A stretch of 64,000 nucleotides of DNA, taken from Nematostella vectensis (Eukaryota > Cnidaria > Anthozoa > Actiniaria > Edwardsiidae). The stretch's first letter is position 1; every line of letters starts with the position of its first letter. The notes under the pieces are model-generated. The model worked only from the letters and a program-made list of their open reading frames with translations. It ran no database searches and had not been told where the DNA came from. The stretch is from NCBI RefSeq assembly GCF_932526225.1, contig NC_064035.1:15052469-15116468 (forward strand). Direction: 5' to 3'. This document shows positions 42,492-55,094 of this stretch, one piece after another. The position numbers and the translations under genes were made by a program.

Positions 42492-45400
42492 TTAGTAACT
42501 CACCCCAAGAAGGTTCCTTGGTATATAGCCAGCTTGACCTCGCCCGCCCTCTGCCCACCACCATTCCTTCTCGTTGTTATCCCCTCGCCGAAGCACCCTT
42601 AACTCCTCGCCGCACTCGAAACTGAGCTCATCTTGCTCGCTCGCGGAGTAAGCGTAAAGCGCATACACACGGCCTCCATTCACAAGGCCGAAGTTCAACT
42701 CGATATCTGAAACACGTGTATAACACTTTAATGGTCTTGGCCTGGCAAATCATAATGATAACTATAAACGTAATGGTAAATAATAGTGATGAATATGACG
42801 TTAATAATGAGTACCTTGAAGATACTGCGAGCACTCAAAGAAGCCAGTTGCGGTGGTATCACAACACTGTGCGGGAGTCTTCCTCTCTAGGTTTGTGGTG
42901 GCAAAGATGCATGCACCGTGCTCTACCAGGAACTGAACCACCTTTAGGTTATTGTTGACCGCAGCACAGTGCAAAGGCGTCCTGATAAGTACATTAGGCT
43001 ATTCAATGATCCTACCGTACCGGTACCGCTCTATTAAGCTCCCCATCTCTCTTAACCCGCCCCCTCCCCCCTCTGTTAAACATCCCCGTTCTTACAAGAA
43101 AAAAAAAAAACACACAAATACACAAAAAATGATAGAAAACATAAAGACACACTACACACTTTTGAGTGAAACCACAACCACATCGGTCACCACCACCATC
43201 TAACCAATGTCATCGACGCCACCATTATCAACGTCATTGTCACCATCAACACCAGTGCCCCCACCATTATTCAAACAAATGGACAGTCTCTTATAAGTGT
43301 AGTGATATAAGTCATATAATTATCATCATCTTATAATCACCATCATCAACATGATCATAACCATCATCATCATCACCATCATCATAATCACCACTATCAT
43401 TATCGCCAGCACCACCACCATCATTGTCGGGATAATATGGTTGGCCATTTTCGTATGTGATAAATTAAAGACAAAAGCACTGGTGCGTTTATAAACTAGC
43501 CGGTGGGAGGTTCAAATACAGAGACAACGACGATGATGATAATCATCACCACCATAATCATCATTATCTTCATCATTAGATTCATTATTATATCTAGAAT
43601 TATCACTGTCATCATCATCATCGTTGTGGTCACTAACACTATCACAATTATCGTCATATCTGCGCCATTTTATTCACTATTGATCGTAACATTTGAAGGT
43701 CATTTTCTAGAGGCAACGCGCACAAAGCAGGTTACGCTTTCTAAGAAATGCACTTACAGATATTAACCCAGAGCCTAGTCAAATAGATCATCAGTATAAG
43801 TCAACATGCATTGAGCCGGGGATTACCTACCAGCCGTGAGAGTCCGGAAGATTTACATCGCAGCCATACTGAACGAGGAACTGCACAATGCTTAAATGAT
43901 TCCCACACACAGAGTTGTGCAGTGCAGTGATGCCATCGCTATTAGCTGTGCTCGGATCTTCAACCTGCAAAGAGAAGATAGCATGACGACGCAGATAAAA
44001 GCTATTCGCTAGATAACTTGGATTACCTCTTACTTACATTGATACTTAGGGTGCGTTATTTTTACTCGTGATTCCGGAATGAGAATGATTAGAATAGAAA
44101 AAGTGCGCGTTCGTTTATCCCGCGTTACAATTCCGGAATGGAATGCAGGCCATTCTAGCCATTCTGCTACCTGTAGCGGAATGACTCAAATGCCATTCTG
44201 AACATTCTCTACCAACCATTTCCATTCCAGAATGATAGGAAAAAAACGCGCCCTTAAAGTCATGAAAGAACCGTCAAAACCGTTGGCTTGACTTGCGTAT
44301 TAAAGTCTTTTAGTTTGTATTTTTAGTATCCAAGAACTCAGTAATTTGGAAAATTTAAACATCCATGGAATATTTTATACTTCAAAAATTGAATTTAACC
44401 AATTTTATTGTAGAATGGGTTAGGTTTCACATTGATTGATTAGGTTCGCTACTGAGATGAGCATCTCATTTGCATAGGGTTTCATAGCCTACGAAACAAC
44501 GCGTCACGAAAATCGGATCCACTGAGGAAAAAACCCTCAAGGAGCACACCCCTCCTTTCGTATTTACTCGCATTCTTGATAACTCGACACGCACTCTAGG
44601 CACATGACACACCCGTCAACAAATTCAACCAACAAGAAAAAAAAAACACCTTAACAACACCTAAAGACTCTCGTGCTTACTCACATTCTTGATAACTTGT
44701 TTGACATGCTCCAGTTCGCCCTCCAGTGCTGCGTCCAACAGCACAGCATGTGGGTCTAAAATGACCCGTCGACTCTTTTTCTTTTCTATGTCTTTATCAC
44801 TGCATAAGTGCATATCGCTGCACCTGACATACGAGTCCTTGACAATCGGCCTAGGAGATACCTCGCCATTTCCCGCAGGACTTCCAGGAGCGCCTACATC
44901 CTTGTTGGATTCCTGGAGCTCAACGCTCCTCCCTTTTGGAGAAAAGTCAGTTGTATCGCTTCTATTGAGCGGTGCATCCCGAAGGATGGTCTCCTTTGTT
45001 CCCGTTTCGACGTTTGAGGATTCACCCTCTACAATCCACTTCATGTCACTTAGTCTCAAATCCCGCCCTACCCCAAGCCCAACGTTTTCTGGAGTCTCAT
45101 ACTCAAGAGCGCCTGGATTCTTAGGGGATTTTTCCTGTAACTGCTGCCCCCTAGAAGCTGCATTCTCCATCAGACGTACCACTGCCGAGGTCCTCAAGAT
45201 CTTTGGAGAACTGTGATTTTGTTGAGAGCCCCTACAAACGGTGGAACCTGATGGGGAGGTTAGCCCTGATTCCCCATTACGCAAAACCTTTAAACTGCTA
45301 GCTTCATTTGTTAGTTGGGACTTTCGAGCTGTTTGCACTGCAGGCGACTCGTCTAAAATTGTGTGTTTCCTGGATGACTCGCTTCCTTCCCTTGTCAATT

Positions 45401-48400
45401 CACCTTTACTTGTTACCTTTGAGGACTCGTTCCGACTTTCGTGCATTCGTAATGGGTTGGGTCGAGTTGCGTGGTCTACATTTGCCGCGTGCATCTCTTC
45501 CGGCCCGTGACGAGTCTCTTTCAGACTGGGTGATTCGTTACGAGTTGGCTCGGCCTGGGAACGTGAACCACTAAGTGAAATTGCAGCTGATTTAAGATTA
45601 TGTAAGGACGATTGAAATCTGCGAATATCAGGAGAAGCGCTTAGATTTTGTGCAGCAAGAGTCTTGGCTTCGTTACCGCCTTGCTTTAGCTCAGCCATTC
45701 TTGACGGCAAAGTTGATGGCAATTGTGATGAGGTTGAAGATATCGATGACAGCGATGACAGGGATGACGGTGAGCTAAGTGGCGACACTTTAGTACCAGC
45801 TGCAAGAAAATTCTCGTCCAAACTTAGGGAATGACTATCTTTTACTGATAATGATTGAGCCACATCGTTTGCAAACCCCGGGTGTTGGGATTTTATATGA
45901 TCACCGTTTATATGTGCAGCGGCTTCAAAAAAGGTAGCCAGCTTCGAGACCTTTGATTTACGCCCAGTTGAAGCAAAATTACTATTGCGACCAATGTCAC
46001 TAGTACGTGGCTTATCGCCGTTGGTGACGACAGGCTCGTCCTCTTCCGCAAGAGTATCCAGCGTCCTTGAGTGTTGAGCATCCTCATGAGGGTCTTGCAT
46101 GACGTCATATTTATTGTCCACATTTTCCCATAAGCCATCCTCTAAGTCGAACTCCTCGGGGCGGCTTAGGTCTACGTGGTTGGCTTGTGCACGTGACTTC
46201 TTTTGACGAAGATCTTCCGTAAGCTTTTCGACATGGGAATCAAGCGCTGCCAGTTCTTTTTGTTTCTCGGCTAAAAGCTTTTTCTGTACTTGGATTTGAA
46301 CACTTTGCTGATGATTAAGTTCGTTTCGCATCTGAAAAAAAGGGATGTTGGAAATATGAATAATTAAAAAATTAAATCGAAAGGTTACGCCCTTTTTTCA
46401 ACCTACTTTTTCCAACGGAAGAAAAGTAATGGCATATCAGAGAGTGTCAACGCAACCAAGTAAGGAATTTTATGTTGAGTATACAAACAGAAAGAGCAGT
46501 CTTAAGCCCCGTGCAAACGGAGCCAACATTGCTGGCGAGACTAGCACTGGTTCAACAATGCTGGCGAGCACTGGTTCAACAATGCTGGCGAGCACTGGTT
46601 CAACATTGCTGGCGAGCACTGGTTCAACATTGCTGGCGAGCACTGGTTCGACATTGCTGGCGAGCACTGGTTCAACATTGCTGACGAGCACTGGTTCAAC
46701 ATTGCTGGAGAGCACTGGTTCAACATTGCTGGCGAGCACTGGTTCAACTTTGCTGCTGGCCCTGTTTGTATAACATGTTGGGAGGTCCTGTGAAGTAGTT
46801 CGCCAACATTTTTTTTGTGATCAATCGAGCATAGCGGTGCCAACAATGCTGCCTGATCTTCACACTGTTTGTATGGAGTTTTATTGTTAGGCTTTTTTTT
46901 ATAATAACCTTGAAATTGTATAGAGTAAGCCAGCCAATTCCTCAGGACATCATCGATATCCTGTGAAATTATTTCCTTCCTATTTATCAGACTTGATATC
47001 AACCCCGAAAAAAAATTATCATTCTCTGTCATATTTTCCCACATTTTATTAGACAACCCGTGCAAGTGCCACTCCTCCCTGGTCCAGAACTCTGGTCTCG
47101 ATTACTGACACCCCCATAACATAATCGATTTTGTGGAGTTTGATGGAGTAATAATTTCTAAATACACGGTAATGCTAGGAGACTTACCAAAAGTTCTTTA
47201 CGTAGATGGTCCAGCTCGTGTTTCTGATTGTTGGAATATTTTTCTTCCAAGCCATTTTTTCTGCAGTTTTGTCTCTGCTCCTCTAGTTGCTGTGTCATCC
47301 CCTCAACTTTGGCCACAGCAATAGCAAGCTCCTGCTCTTTACTGGCAAACTGTGCTTCCACAACCCCTAGTTCCTTCACTGCAACCGGAAATAGCCATGT
47401 TACAACAGAAGATAAATTTATAAAATAATGCAGCAAAACCAAAGAAGCCAGCCTTGGATGTCAACGACCTGGAGACCATGCCCACAAACATTTCTGTGGA
47501 GGGTTTTACAAAAAAACAGGTTATAAAAATAGATTTCTGTTTTAATTATTCCCTTTAAAACAATATACTGTATTTTCAAGTTCAGGGTTGTGAGAGAAAT
47601 ATTCTGTAGTTGGATACTTCTAAAACACTGTCAGACATATATGGCAAGACAGCAAATATATTCATTTTAAATTGAAAATTAAAATTACCCAGTGCACTGT
47701 TGATGATTCTGATCTCATCTGTATCGCAGAGTAGCTGTCGAAGTTGTCTCATATTCTCATTCTGCTCCTGCACTTGTGTTTCCAGCTGTTTGATATAGGT
47801 ATTGTTGATCTTGTTTTGTGCACGCTTTTTGATTTCCTGTAGCTGCCTCTCTTTAGTACTTAGTTCTTGTTCCTTTTCAGCAATTTGCTGTTGTTGTTGT
47901 AGAACTATTTGATGAATTCTTTCTAAGGAAAGCTGTCCAGAACGTGGAAATAGCTGGAAGAAAATTGGTTGTATTTACAGGAAAGGCAATTCACAAGCTT
48001 TATCGTTAAGAAAAGCATCAAGAAAATTGTAAGCACTTTAAAGAGTTGTCATGCTGACCCCACAAGTTAATAGACACTCTTAAATGGGACAGCTCTCATT
48101 AATGCACTTTTCATCGGAAGCCCAAACCCCCACCCTAGACCAACATGGGGCATGGTTTGGAGTTAGGGCTTGATGGGAGATTAGTCTGTTTTTGTTGCCT
48201 CAGGGGGTTATGGAATAATAGATTTGCTTTGCCCGTGGGGGTGGGGGATTTTGTCGGATTTAAAAGAGAGCCTGGTACTAGAATGTGACCATGTTGGGCT
48301 TTTAGTCGGAGAAACATATCCAAGATCATATGGCCAATTTACTCTTTCCCTTATTATGATGTTTTGACTGATGCAAGGAAGATTATAGTAAATTTCTCTT

Positions 48401-51400
48401 TGGTAGTGGCAGAACCTGATATGAGAATCTCAGTTTTCCCATAAATTTACTGAGTTGTAAAGGTGCTAAAAAATCAAAATTAATCCTTTGTTTCATTATC
48501 TTATTAGCCAAAAATAGAGAATTTATTTATGATTTCGAGATCTCTGGTCCAGAGTATTCCTGATTTTTTTTTCTTTGGAAAAAAGACCTGTAATCTTTCT
48601 AAAGCTAGAGTTTAATGGCACGTTTTCACTGAGATTCCAAAGCCCTCAACAAAGTAACGTGAGGATCAGGGTGTTTCTGATGACATGGGCATTACAGAAC
48701 CATTCTTGAAAGCTCATTTTGACTCCATTTTGTACAACTCAATTTTTTTTCCTTTAACATTTAGGTGTATAAGGACTTTCTAGCAAACATTTTTTTTTCT
48801 AGATGAATGATATGAATGAAGAAAATTTTCATGGATCATGGTATTCTATTTCATGAAAAGTAGATTGATGGTGGTTATCACCTCTTGACTACCCTAAAAT
48901 AATGACTGTATAAACAATATTATTTGAGGCAATGTCGTCAAAGCAGTGAATCAAAAGTATTACCTCTTCATCAAAAGAAGATTGTGAACCTTGTCTCAAC
49001 CCATTTCTTGATGAGATATGCTGTAAACCTATAAAACAAAAGAAAACAGAGATTTCTTATAACCCAAAAATTGGGAAAAAATAGGGGAGCAAATAAGAGA
49101 AGTTCAAGGATAAAGTGCACATGAAAACTGACAAAGGCAAATACACATTTCATAGTGCACACTTAATACACTGCATGCTAATACAGAAAAATTTAAAATA
49201 ATAAATTTGGCTAATGGTTAGAATAGTATTACCATAATTTGATTCAATGTCCTCGAGCATTGGTATTTCGTCATTCAAGTCTGCTTGTGAAATAACAGTA
49301 GATACTTCTTCATTGGGCCTTAAGTGAAATGTTACATCCAACAAGTCTGAGCCCCAATCAAGCAGAGTATCATGGATAAGCTCCTCCTCTGGGACAAGAC
49401 GCTCTGAGAGAAAACACTTAAATTAAAGCCACATTGTCACCAGTTTACCAGAAACCTCAACAGTTAAGAGACAAAAGAATCTTTTCGAATCCGAAATATT
49501 TAACAGGCCATCCGCTCTAAATTAGCAGTCACATCCTCAAAGAAACTTCCGACACACTGCTTTCTATATTTTGAAATATTTTTCATGTTTTCCATTAAAA
49601 ATCATTGGAGATTCTTAGGTAATCGACAGGAAGTAAACTGGTGACAATGCGGCTTTAAGAAACAAATACATTGTGCACAATTTCATCATTAAAAGCTTAT
49701 TTAGTTATGGCTTTTGGAGAATATTTGCTTCTTTCATATTGTAAGACAAGCACTTTTTCTTTCGAGAAATTCAAACAAAATATTAAAATAATGCTTCCCC
49801 TAAGGATCCCCTAATTCAAGTAATTACGGCAGTGCCATGTAGTTGTCCTACCACAGCCTTGCCAGAGTTCCACTAGACAACAGTCTTGGTGGTGAATCTG
49901 CCTCTGTAATCTCAAGACTATATCTCTACACTTGGTTGCTTGTGATACGAGAACTTCAGATACTTGTCCATCATCACCAAGGTGCACCTTAAGTTTTATC
50001 TGGTAATTGAAAGATTGTTATTTCATATAAGTATCAAATTATTAGCATGATGCCAGCACCAAAGATGGTTCAGGTTACAGTAAAACCATGGGAACTAGGA
50101 TACTTTGTCAGCGATTTCTTGATAAAATAAACAAAAATGCATTCCCAATTTGTGTTGAACATTGTATTCAGCGAATAAAATATCTCTCACCTTTGTGCAA
50201 AATGTCTCATGCCTCCCGATTCAGTAAAATCCTTTCTCATTATAATTCTATTTCTCTTGGCTGAAAACCCATGCAATCGTTGTTTTCAACTCTCAAAACA
50301 TTTGAAGGTACTGAGTTACCATAGCCTCTTGAGTGTTTGTGACAATCCCGAGCCAGACCTAACTTTGTATTTAGGTTCTATATAAAATAAGAAGGGAATG
50401 AAACAATGCTCTACTTCATTGTTCGAAAACCTGCCTTGTTACTGCCAATGTTGTGATGTTGGTATGAGACATACCAACTTATCACGCCACCAACAACATG
50501 CCTGGGCATGTTGCTGGGATCTGGGCTAATTTTGTCTAGGTGGGAAAAGCAATGTTTTCCTGCTCAAATAGCAAAGATGTTATATAACTGCCACATGAAT
50601 TTGAATTTTTACCCAAAACAACAGAAAATTCTGCAAGTTATCGACAGAGGGCAAAGCTTTTTTTTAATGGAGAAGTGGAGAAGGGGGAAAGACCAAATCA
50701 AATTAGTAGCTGGTATCGGCAGCCATTTAACTTTCTGGATGAAGAAACGCAACGGTCTGTAGAAACATTTTTAAAAATTAGCCCCGATCCCAGCACTTGT
50801 CGCATGCCCGGGCGTGTTGTTGGTGGCAAGATAATTTCAAAGAGAAAGTGAGCTGTCAATCAATCATGTCTCAACATCACAAACATCACAGCATTGGCTG
50901 TAACTAGGCAGGTTTTCGAACAATAGAATCGAGTGTTGTTTCACTTCCTTCTTATTTTATATAGAACCTAAATATGAAGTTAGGTTCGGAGAGGGCTTGG
51001 GCTTGTTATGAACACTCAAGAGGCTATGGTAATCAGTACCGTTCCAATGTTTCGAGAATTGAAGACACAGATTGGGTGGGTTTTTAGACAAGAGAAATAG
51101 AAATATAACAAGAAAGGATTTAGCTGAATCGGAGACATATCGCACAAAGGTAAGAGATATTTTATTCGCTGAATACAAGATTCAACCCAATTTGGGAATG
51201 CATTTGTGTTTATTTTATTAAGAAATCGTTGACAAAGTATCCTAATTTCCATGGTAAAACCATAACTTTTTGAAGAAATGCGACAATAGCTATTTGAGAA
51301 AGCTACTATAGCTCAATTGGTCTAAGTTGTCCCATACCACAGTCTTGTTAACACCTTTACGAGACAAGTAAAGGTTGCATACACTCTATTTTTTTATAAG

Positions 51401-52424
51401 AACCTTTTTTATAAGAACATTCAGCCCGAGAGAACATTGTTAAGAACATGTTCAGCCTTAAAATGCTCCAAATATAAGAACGGCTCAGCCTCAACCATAA
51501 AATTAGACGTTTTTATAAAAAAAGTGTATTTGATTGAAAACATTATCTGAAGAAATGACTGTTAAACAGATATTATTATCATATCGGCTTGGATGCTTAT
51601 GTTTTTGTTGTGTGTGTGTGTTTTGAGATTCCATGTGATCGTAAAGAACTAATATGGTATCCAGGATAATATGGTAAACCACAAAAAAAATGTGACAGAT
51701 AGATAAGAACTGGGCATACAAACTGGTGACATACAGCACAATTAATACCCAGTTTTTAACAATACCCCGAAATAACAAGTCAACAGGATGAAAACGGGAT
51801 AAAAAAATAGCAATGATTCGTCTAGGAGGATTTGTTTGAAAACAAAACGACCACGATATTTCCTACCGCCCAGCTGTTAAACCTCGTTTGTTATGATCGT
51901 AACGGACGTTAAGCCGAAATAAATTACACAATAACGTAACCAAAACACAATAGTTAAAACATCTATTATAGTTAGAATGCCCTATATTAGTTATTCTAAC
52001 AAACAGAAATGTGTTTGTTTATAATTCGAAAGGACAAAACATCGTTCGATTAGATATTGGTCTTCGATTCAATTGCCAAATCTCTACAAAACTTCGAATT
52101 GGTATTTAGTATGATAATCACAAAGGCACACACTATATCTAAACACTTATTCTGTTTGCTGATACTGCATTGATTTGCTTGAGTAATTCTTTTACCAAAA
52201 TTACAAAGAACTTCCAAAAAACAACTGGAGCAAACCGACAACAATTAGATCGAGAGACCTCATTTGTTATCGATTCAGCTGGAAACCTTAAACCGAATGC
52301 ATCAGCTTTAAGCCATACAATAGTTCTTCATTCGCACCGCGCTCAGCGGAAATTATATTAAAAAAAAAAGATGCCCGAAATAAAAATAGAAATCATTTGT
52401 ACCTACCCGCGATATAGCCGCCAT
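42492..52424 (-). CDS. ASPP-family protein (apoptosis-stimulating of p53 protein; PPP1R13B/TP53BP2-like)
   Basis: Ten exons, all GT-AG and in phase: 52424-52407, 49999-49852, 49403-49233, 49028-48964, 47953-47689, 47378-47188, 46331-44685, 43964-43831, 42981-42815, 42706-42492. Total 1,006 aa, close to vertebrate ASPP1/2. Residues 7-85 form a ubiquitin-like/RA domain (IKLKVHLGDDGQVSEV, CRDIV, VELWQGC). Residues 135-330 are coiled coil (IHQIVLQQQQQIAEKEQEL). Residues 330-810 are Ser/Pro-rich and likely disordered. At about 813 RRVILDPHAVLLDAALEG is the PP1-docking (RVxF-like) strand leading into ankyrin repeats (DGITALHNSVCGNHLSIVQF; TPLHCAAVNNNLKVVQFLVE). Residues 945-1006 are SH3 (VYALYAYSASEQDELSF, EWWWAEG, GYIPRNLLG). 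The family binds PP1, p53-family proteins and RASSF, at junctions and in the nucleus. After NLLG the stop follows three codons later, and a GTGAGT there could alternatively splice to a further exon. Confidence 0.93.
43100..43665. repeat. Poly-A/CA and (CAT)n/(ATC)n microsatellites in ASPP intron 8
   Basis: An A-rich tract near 43100 is followed by CACCAC/CATCAT runs at 43185-43420 and ATC/ATT runs at 43530-43660. There is no coding content despite an open frame of Ile and Thr. Confidence 0.8.
44048..44257. mobile_element. 210-bp MITE in ASPP intron 7
   Basis: Terminal inverted repeats AGGGTGCGTTATTTTT and AAAAAAACGCGCCCTT, with internal repeated ATTCCGGAATG and ATTCTG words in both orientations. 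The AGGG[T/C]GCGTT ends look hAT-like. A target duplication is not clear. Confidence 0.6.
46535..46756. repeat. 24-bp minisatellite in ASPP intron 6, about 9 copies
   Basis: GCACTGGTTCAACA[A/T]TGCTGGCGA repeats with few changes. Because 24 is divisible by three, several frames on both strands are open (STGSTLLA and VEPVLASN octapeptides). They are not genes. Confidence 0.9.
50085..51255. mobile_element. Large inverted repeat (arms about 445-475 bp) in ASPP intron 1
   Basis: The left arm starts CCATGGGAACTAGGATACTT at 50086. The right arm ends at 51254 with the complementary AAGTATCCTAATTTCCATGG. Matching continues inward through GGTTCTATATAAAATAAGAAG (50373) and CCACCAACAACATGCC (50486) to about 50530 and 50780. 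Identity is about 85% by eye, with a loop of about 250 bp. No transposase frame. Transcription through ASPP intron 1 would give a long hairpin RNA. Confidence 0.8.
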
Positions 52425-54004
52425 GTTGTTTATTTTACGTCTTGTCGCAGCAACGCTAGTTGGCCGGGGGACTAGAGCCTAGTTATTGCCTCGTTTTCAT
52501 GTGGCGGGAATTGCGTGACTTGCGTGACATACATGGCATTACCACTTTCTAGTGAAGCCACAGGTAGCCCAAGCTATTTATTTGTCCCTTTTTATATTTA
52601 CTTGAACAGTTGGACATAGGGCGAAAAACAAAATTAGAAACAAATAAAAAACAACTTGTTGAAAAGACGTGTGTAGTCTAGCGTTGTGTTTATGTTTTAT
52701 ATTTTGAGTGTTCTCTAGCCGTAGCACATTTTTCATGATTCAAGATTCACGATTTGAACTCTTACCAGATCGAAGTTAAAAGGAAGGCCAGTAATTTTGG
52801 ATATACCTCACGTTCCTTCCTCAACACACTTCCTCCTCACAAATAGCTGAAGTCCAACCGGCCCAAACCTCAGCGTACACGATTTTCGATTGCAGAGGAA
52901 TCCGGAAAATATTCGTCTTTTTGTCGTCGAAATATGCTTGACCACAATGAATTGCCTCGTCCCTGACTCATCCCCGCGAGCGAAAAAAACATCCCGTGTA
53001 CTTGTGGATGCGTAGGTTTTGTAAGGGTTAAAAAGGTCCCTAGCTAGTTTTTCTCTACCCGGAGATATGTGTGTACATTTTTTTGCTCTGATTTTGATGT
53101 TAAGGGCACGTTTTTTGCTCTAGTCCACGTGTTCGATACCCTGGAGATCAGAGGCTCCGAGAGTTTTTCGAGCGAAGCGAGAATTACAAGGAGCGAAGCC
53201 AGCCCATTTGAACCCCCGCCCCCTAGCATGCTGGAAAAAGCGGATACTCAGCGGGAAAAACCCTTTCGAGATTAGTGCAGAAGAATTTCGACGCTCCCTC
53301 TCACACGGAACCCTTTTTTGCGCTCGCGGGGACTAGGCAACTTACCCTGGGCACCAGAGCCGCCAAACTTCTCACGTCCAGTGACGCTCAGCCAGAATGC
53401 CGTGACCTGGTGGCCAGGTCACGGCATGGACTCTGGTACCCAGGGTAGAGGCAATTTTGACGGTTGCCAAATTAATCGAGCTGATATAATTGGTGGAACT
53501 ACCGTAAGGCCCAAACTTGGTGAGATACAGTACTTAAGTAAATATGTGAAAACAAACGCAAGAGAGCCATTGCGGGTGAATACAGAGAATGTGGAACATT
53601 CTCACAAAATTAAGGCTTGTTGTGAAGTCTAAAATCTCGTGACACTTGCTTAATTCGCGTGAGTTGACAGCTATTTACTGATGGAACTGACAAACCTGAA
53701 AAAAACTAAAAACTTGTGGTGTTCCATGTTCCAGGTAAACTACTTCGCGTATCGGATAAATAATAATAATTATAACTTTTATTCCAATAAATACCATTAC
53801 ATGTGTTCTTATATTGGAATAACTTACAAAGTTGACATAGTTTACAAGGTTAAAAAGTCGCGTACATCGCGTACAGGGTCAATGTTTTTTAGATGGAAAA
53901 AATCTTAAGGTTTTAGCCTAACTATCATACACCACTATGCCCAGGCCTAAAAAAGCACATCGTTTTTATGCTAGCTTTACGGACATAAGCGTTCCTGTAA
54001 GTTT
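52425..54004. other. Upstream region of ASPP and intergenic DNA
   Basis: 52425-52560 is the likely ASPP promoter and leader (CpG-containing, GTTGTTTATTTTACG just above the ATG). Beyond that no gene is supported. 53342-53448 is an inverted repeat described separately. Confidence 0.4.
53342..53448. repeat. Nested inverted repeat with perfect 13-bp hairpin
   Basis: TACCCTGGGCACCAGAG at 53342 pairs with CTCTGGTACCCAGGGTA ending at 53448. Inside, TGCCGTGACCTGG and CCAGGTCACGGCA are perfect arms around TGG (about 53399-53427). The ACCCTGG...CCAGAGCC motif resembles the tandem repeat at 39.4-39.67 kb. Confidence 0.7.
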
Positions 54005-54202
54005 GTACTATTTTCCTGTTGTTTTTTGGGCCAGTTATTGCAAGCATCGTAAACACATTCACTACTAAGTATAAATTCACTACTAAGTATAAATGAATGT
54101 GTTTACGATGCTTGCAATAACTGGCCCAAAAAACAACAGTATAAATGAATGTGTTTACGATGCTTGCAATAACTGGCCCAAAAAACAACAGGAAAATAGT
54201 AC
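54005..54202. repeat. Palindrome with internal tandem duplications
   Basis: The left arm 54005-54060 is perfectly inverted in 54147-54202. A second truncated right-arm copy sits at 54095-54138, 52 bp upstream. The central 18 bp (54057-54074) is also directly duplicated (54075-54092). The exactness of all copies indicates a recent origin. Confidence 0.85.
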
Positions 54203-54304
54203 ATGTCCACGTGAACACCGAAACTCGATACCACAAGATCACATGGAGAGCGAAGTGGATGCTGCAGTCCTAGCGTTGATATCAACTAAACGCGCTCGTT
54301 GAGT

Positions 54305-54510
54305 GGAGGAACAAGGCCGTAGCAGGCCTCAAAACATTGGGAGGGGGGCACAATACAGAAACATAAAAAAAATAGTGGGAGGCACAATACAGAAACATTA
54401 AGAAAATATTGGGGGGGCACAGCCACGCCCCTACTGGTCATTACCTTATAATTTCCCAAAATATTAGGGGGGCACGTGCCCCCAGTGCCCCACCCCCTGC
54501 TAAGGCCATG
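54305..54510 (+). repeat. G/C-tract dispersed repeat copy
   Basis: GGCCGTAGCAGGCCTC, GGGGGGCACAATACAGAAAC (twice), GGGGGCACAGCCACGCCCC, and GGGGGGCACGTGCCCCCAGT. This is the most complete of the copies also seen at 3.2, 12.8 and 35.1 kb. Confidence 0.7.
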
Positions 54511-54731
54511 AGGAAAACTGGACGCTGACTCGCGCAGAAGCAAAAGGCCCAACAAAAGTGCGTCGTGCGACTTGTTTGTTTTATCTGACGGAGCGCTTCT
54601 TTGAGGATGCGATAGTACACCACAACTAACACACAAATAAATTCAAAAAGCCCAAATAGTCGTGTTCGTGAACCAGAAAAATGAATACAAATCACCAAAA
54701 ACTGGAATTCGACTATGCCAAATTTTCGTCT

Positions 54732-55040
54732 TTAATAAGACTTTTTCTGGGCAGACACACATGCATACATTGAAATGAGGACGAGACTGTAAATATCCAG
54801 GTACTTGCTCCATTTGTTGTAGAAGATACTTGTGTTTAGTTCGTTTGCTTCGATAGGCTGGGCTGCTACAGCAATTATATGCATAATGCTTACCGACCAG
54901 GCAATGGCTATTGCAACCAATGTTCGCCGAGTGGTTACTAGAGTGCGGTATTGGGGTGGTTTGACGATGCTGATGTAACGATAACCAGTAAGAAATATTA
55001 TGTTGAAAACGGATGAAACAGTTAGCATGTAGGCTAGCAT
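54732..55040 (-). pseudogene. Rhodopsin-class GPCR fragment (TM3 to TM5)
   Basis: The frame carries NIIFLTGYRYISIVKPPQYR, i.e. the end of TM3 with YRY in the place of (D/E)RY and an ICL2 of the usual I-x-x-P-x-x-Y form. It continues LVAIAIAWSVSIMHIIAVAA (TM4, Trp4.50) and YLDIYSLVLISMYACVSAQK (TM5), then stops. TM1-2 and TM6-7 are absent on both sides, and the upstream sequence runs into poly-A and a dispersed repeat. It may be a retro- or segmental pseudogene, or one exon of a gene whose other parts lie elsewhere. A relic seems more likely. Confidence 0.6.
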
Positions 55041-55094
55041 ACTTAGGGTTAAGCAAAAAAAAAAATGTCCAACACCGATGATACCCCAGATTGA

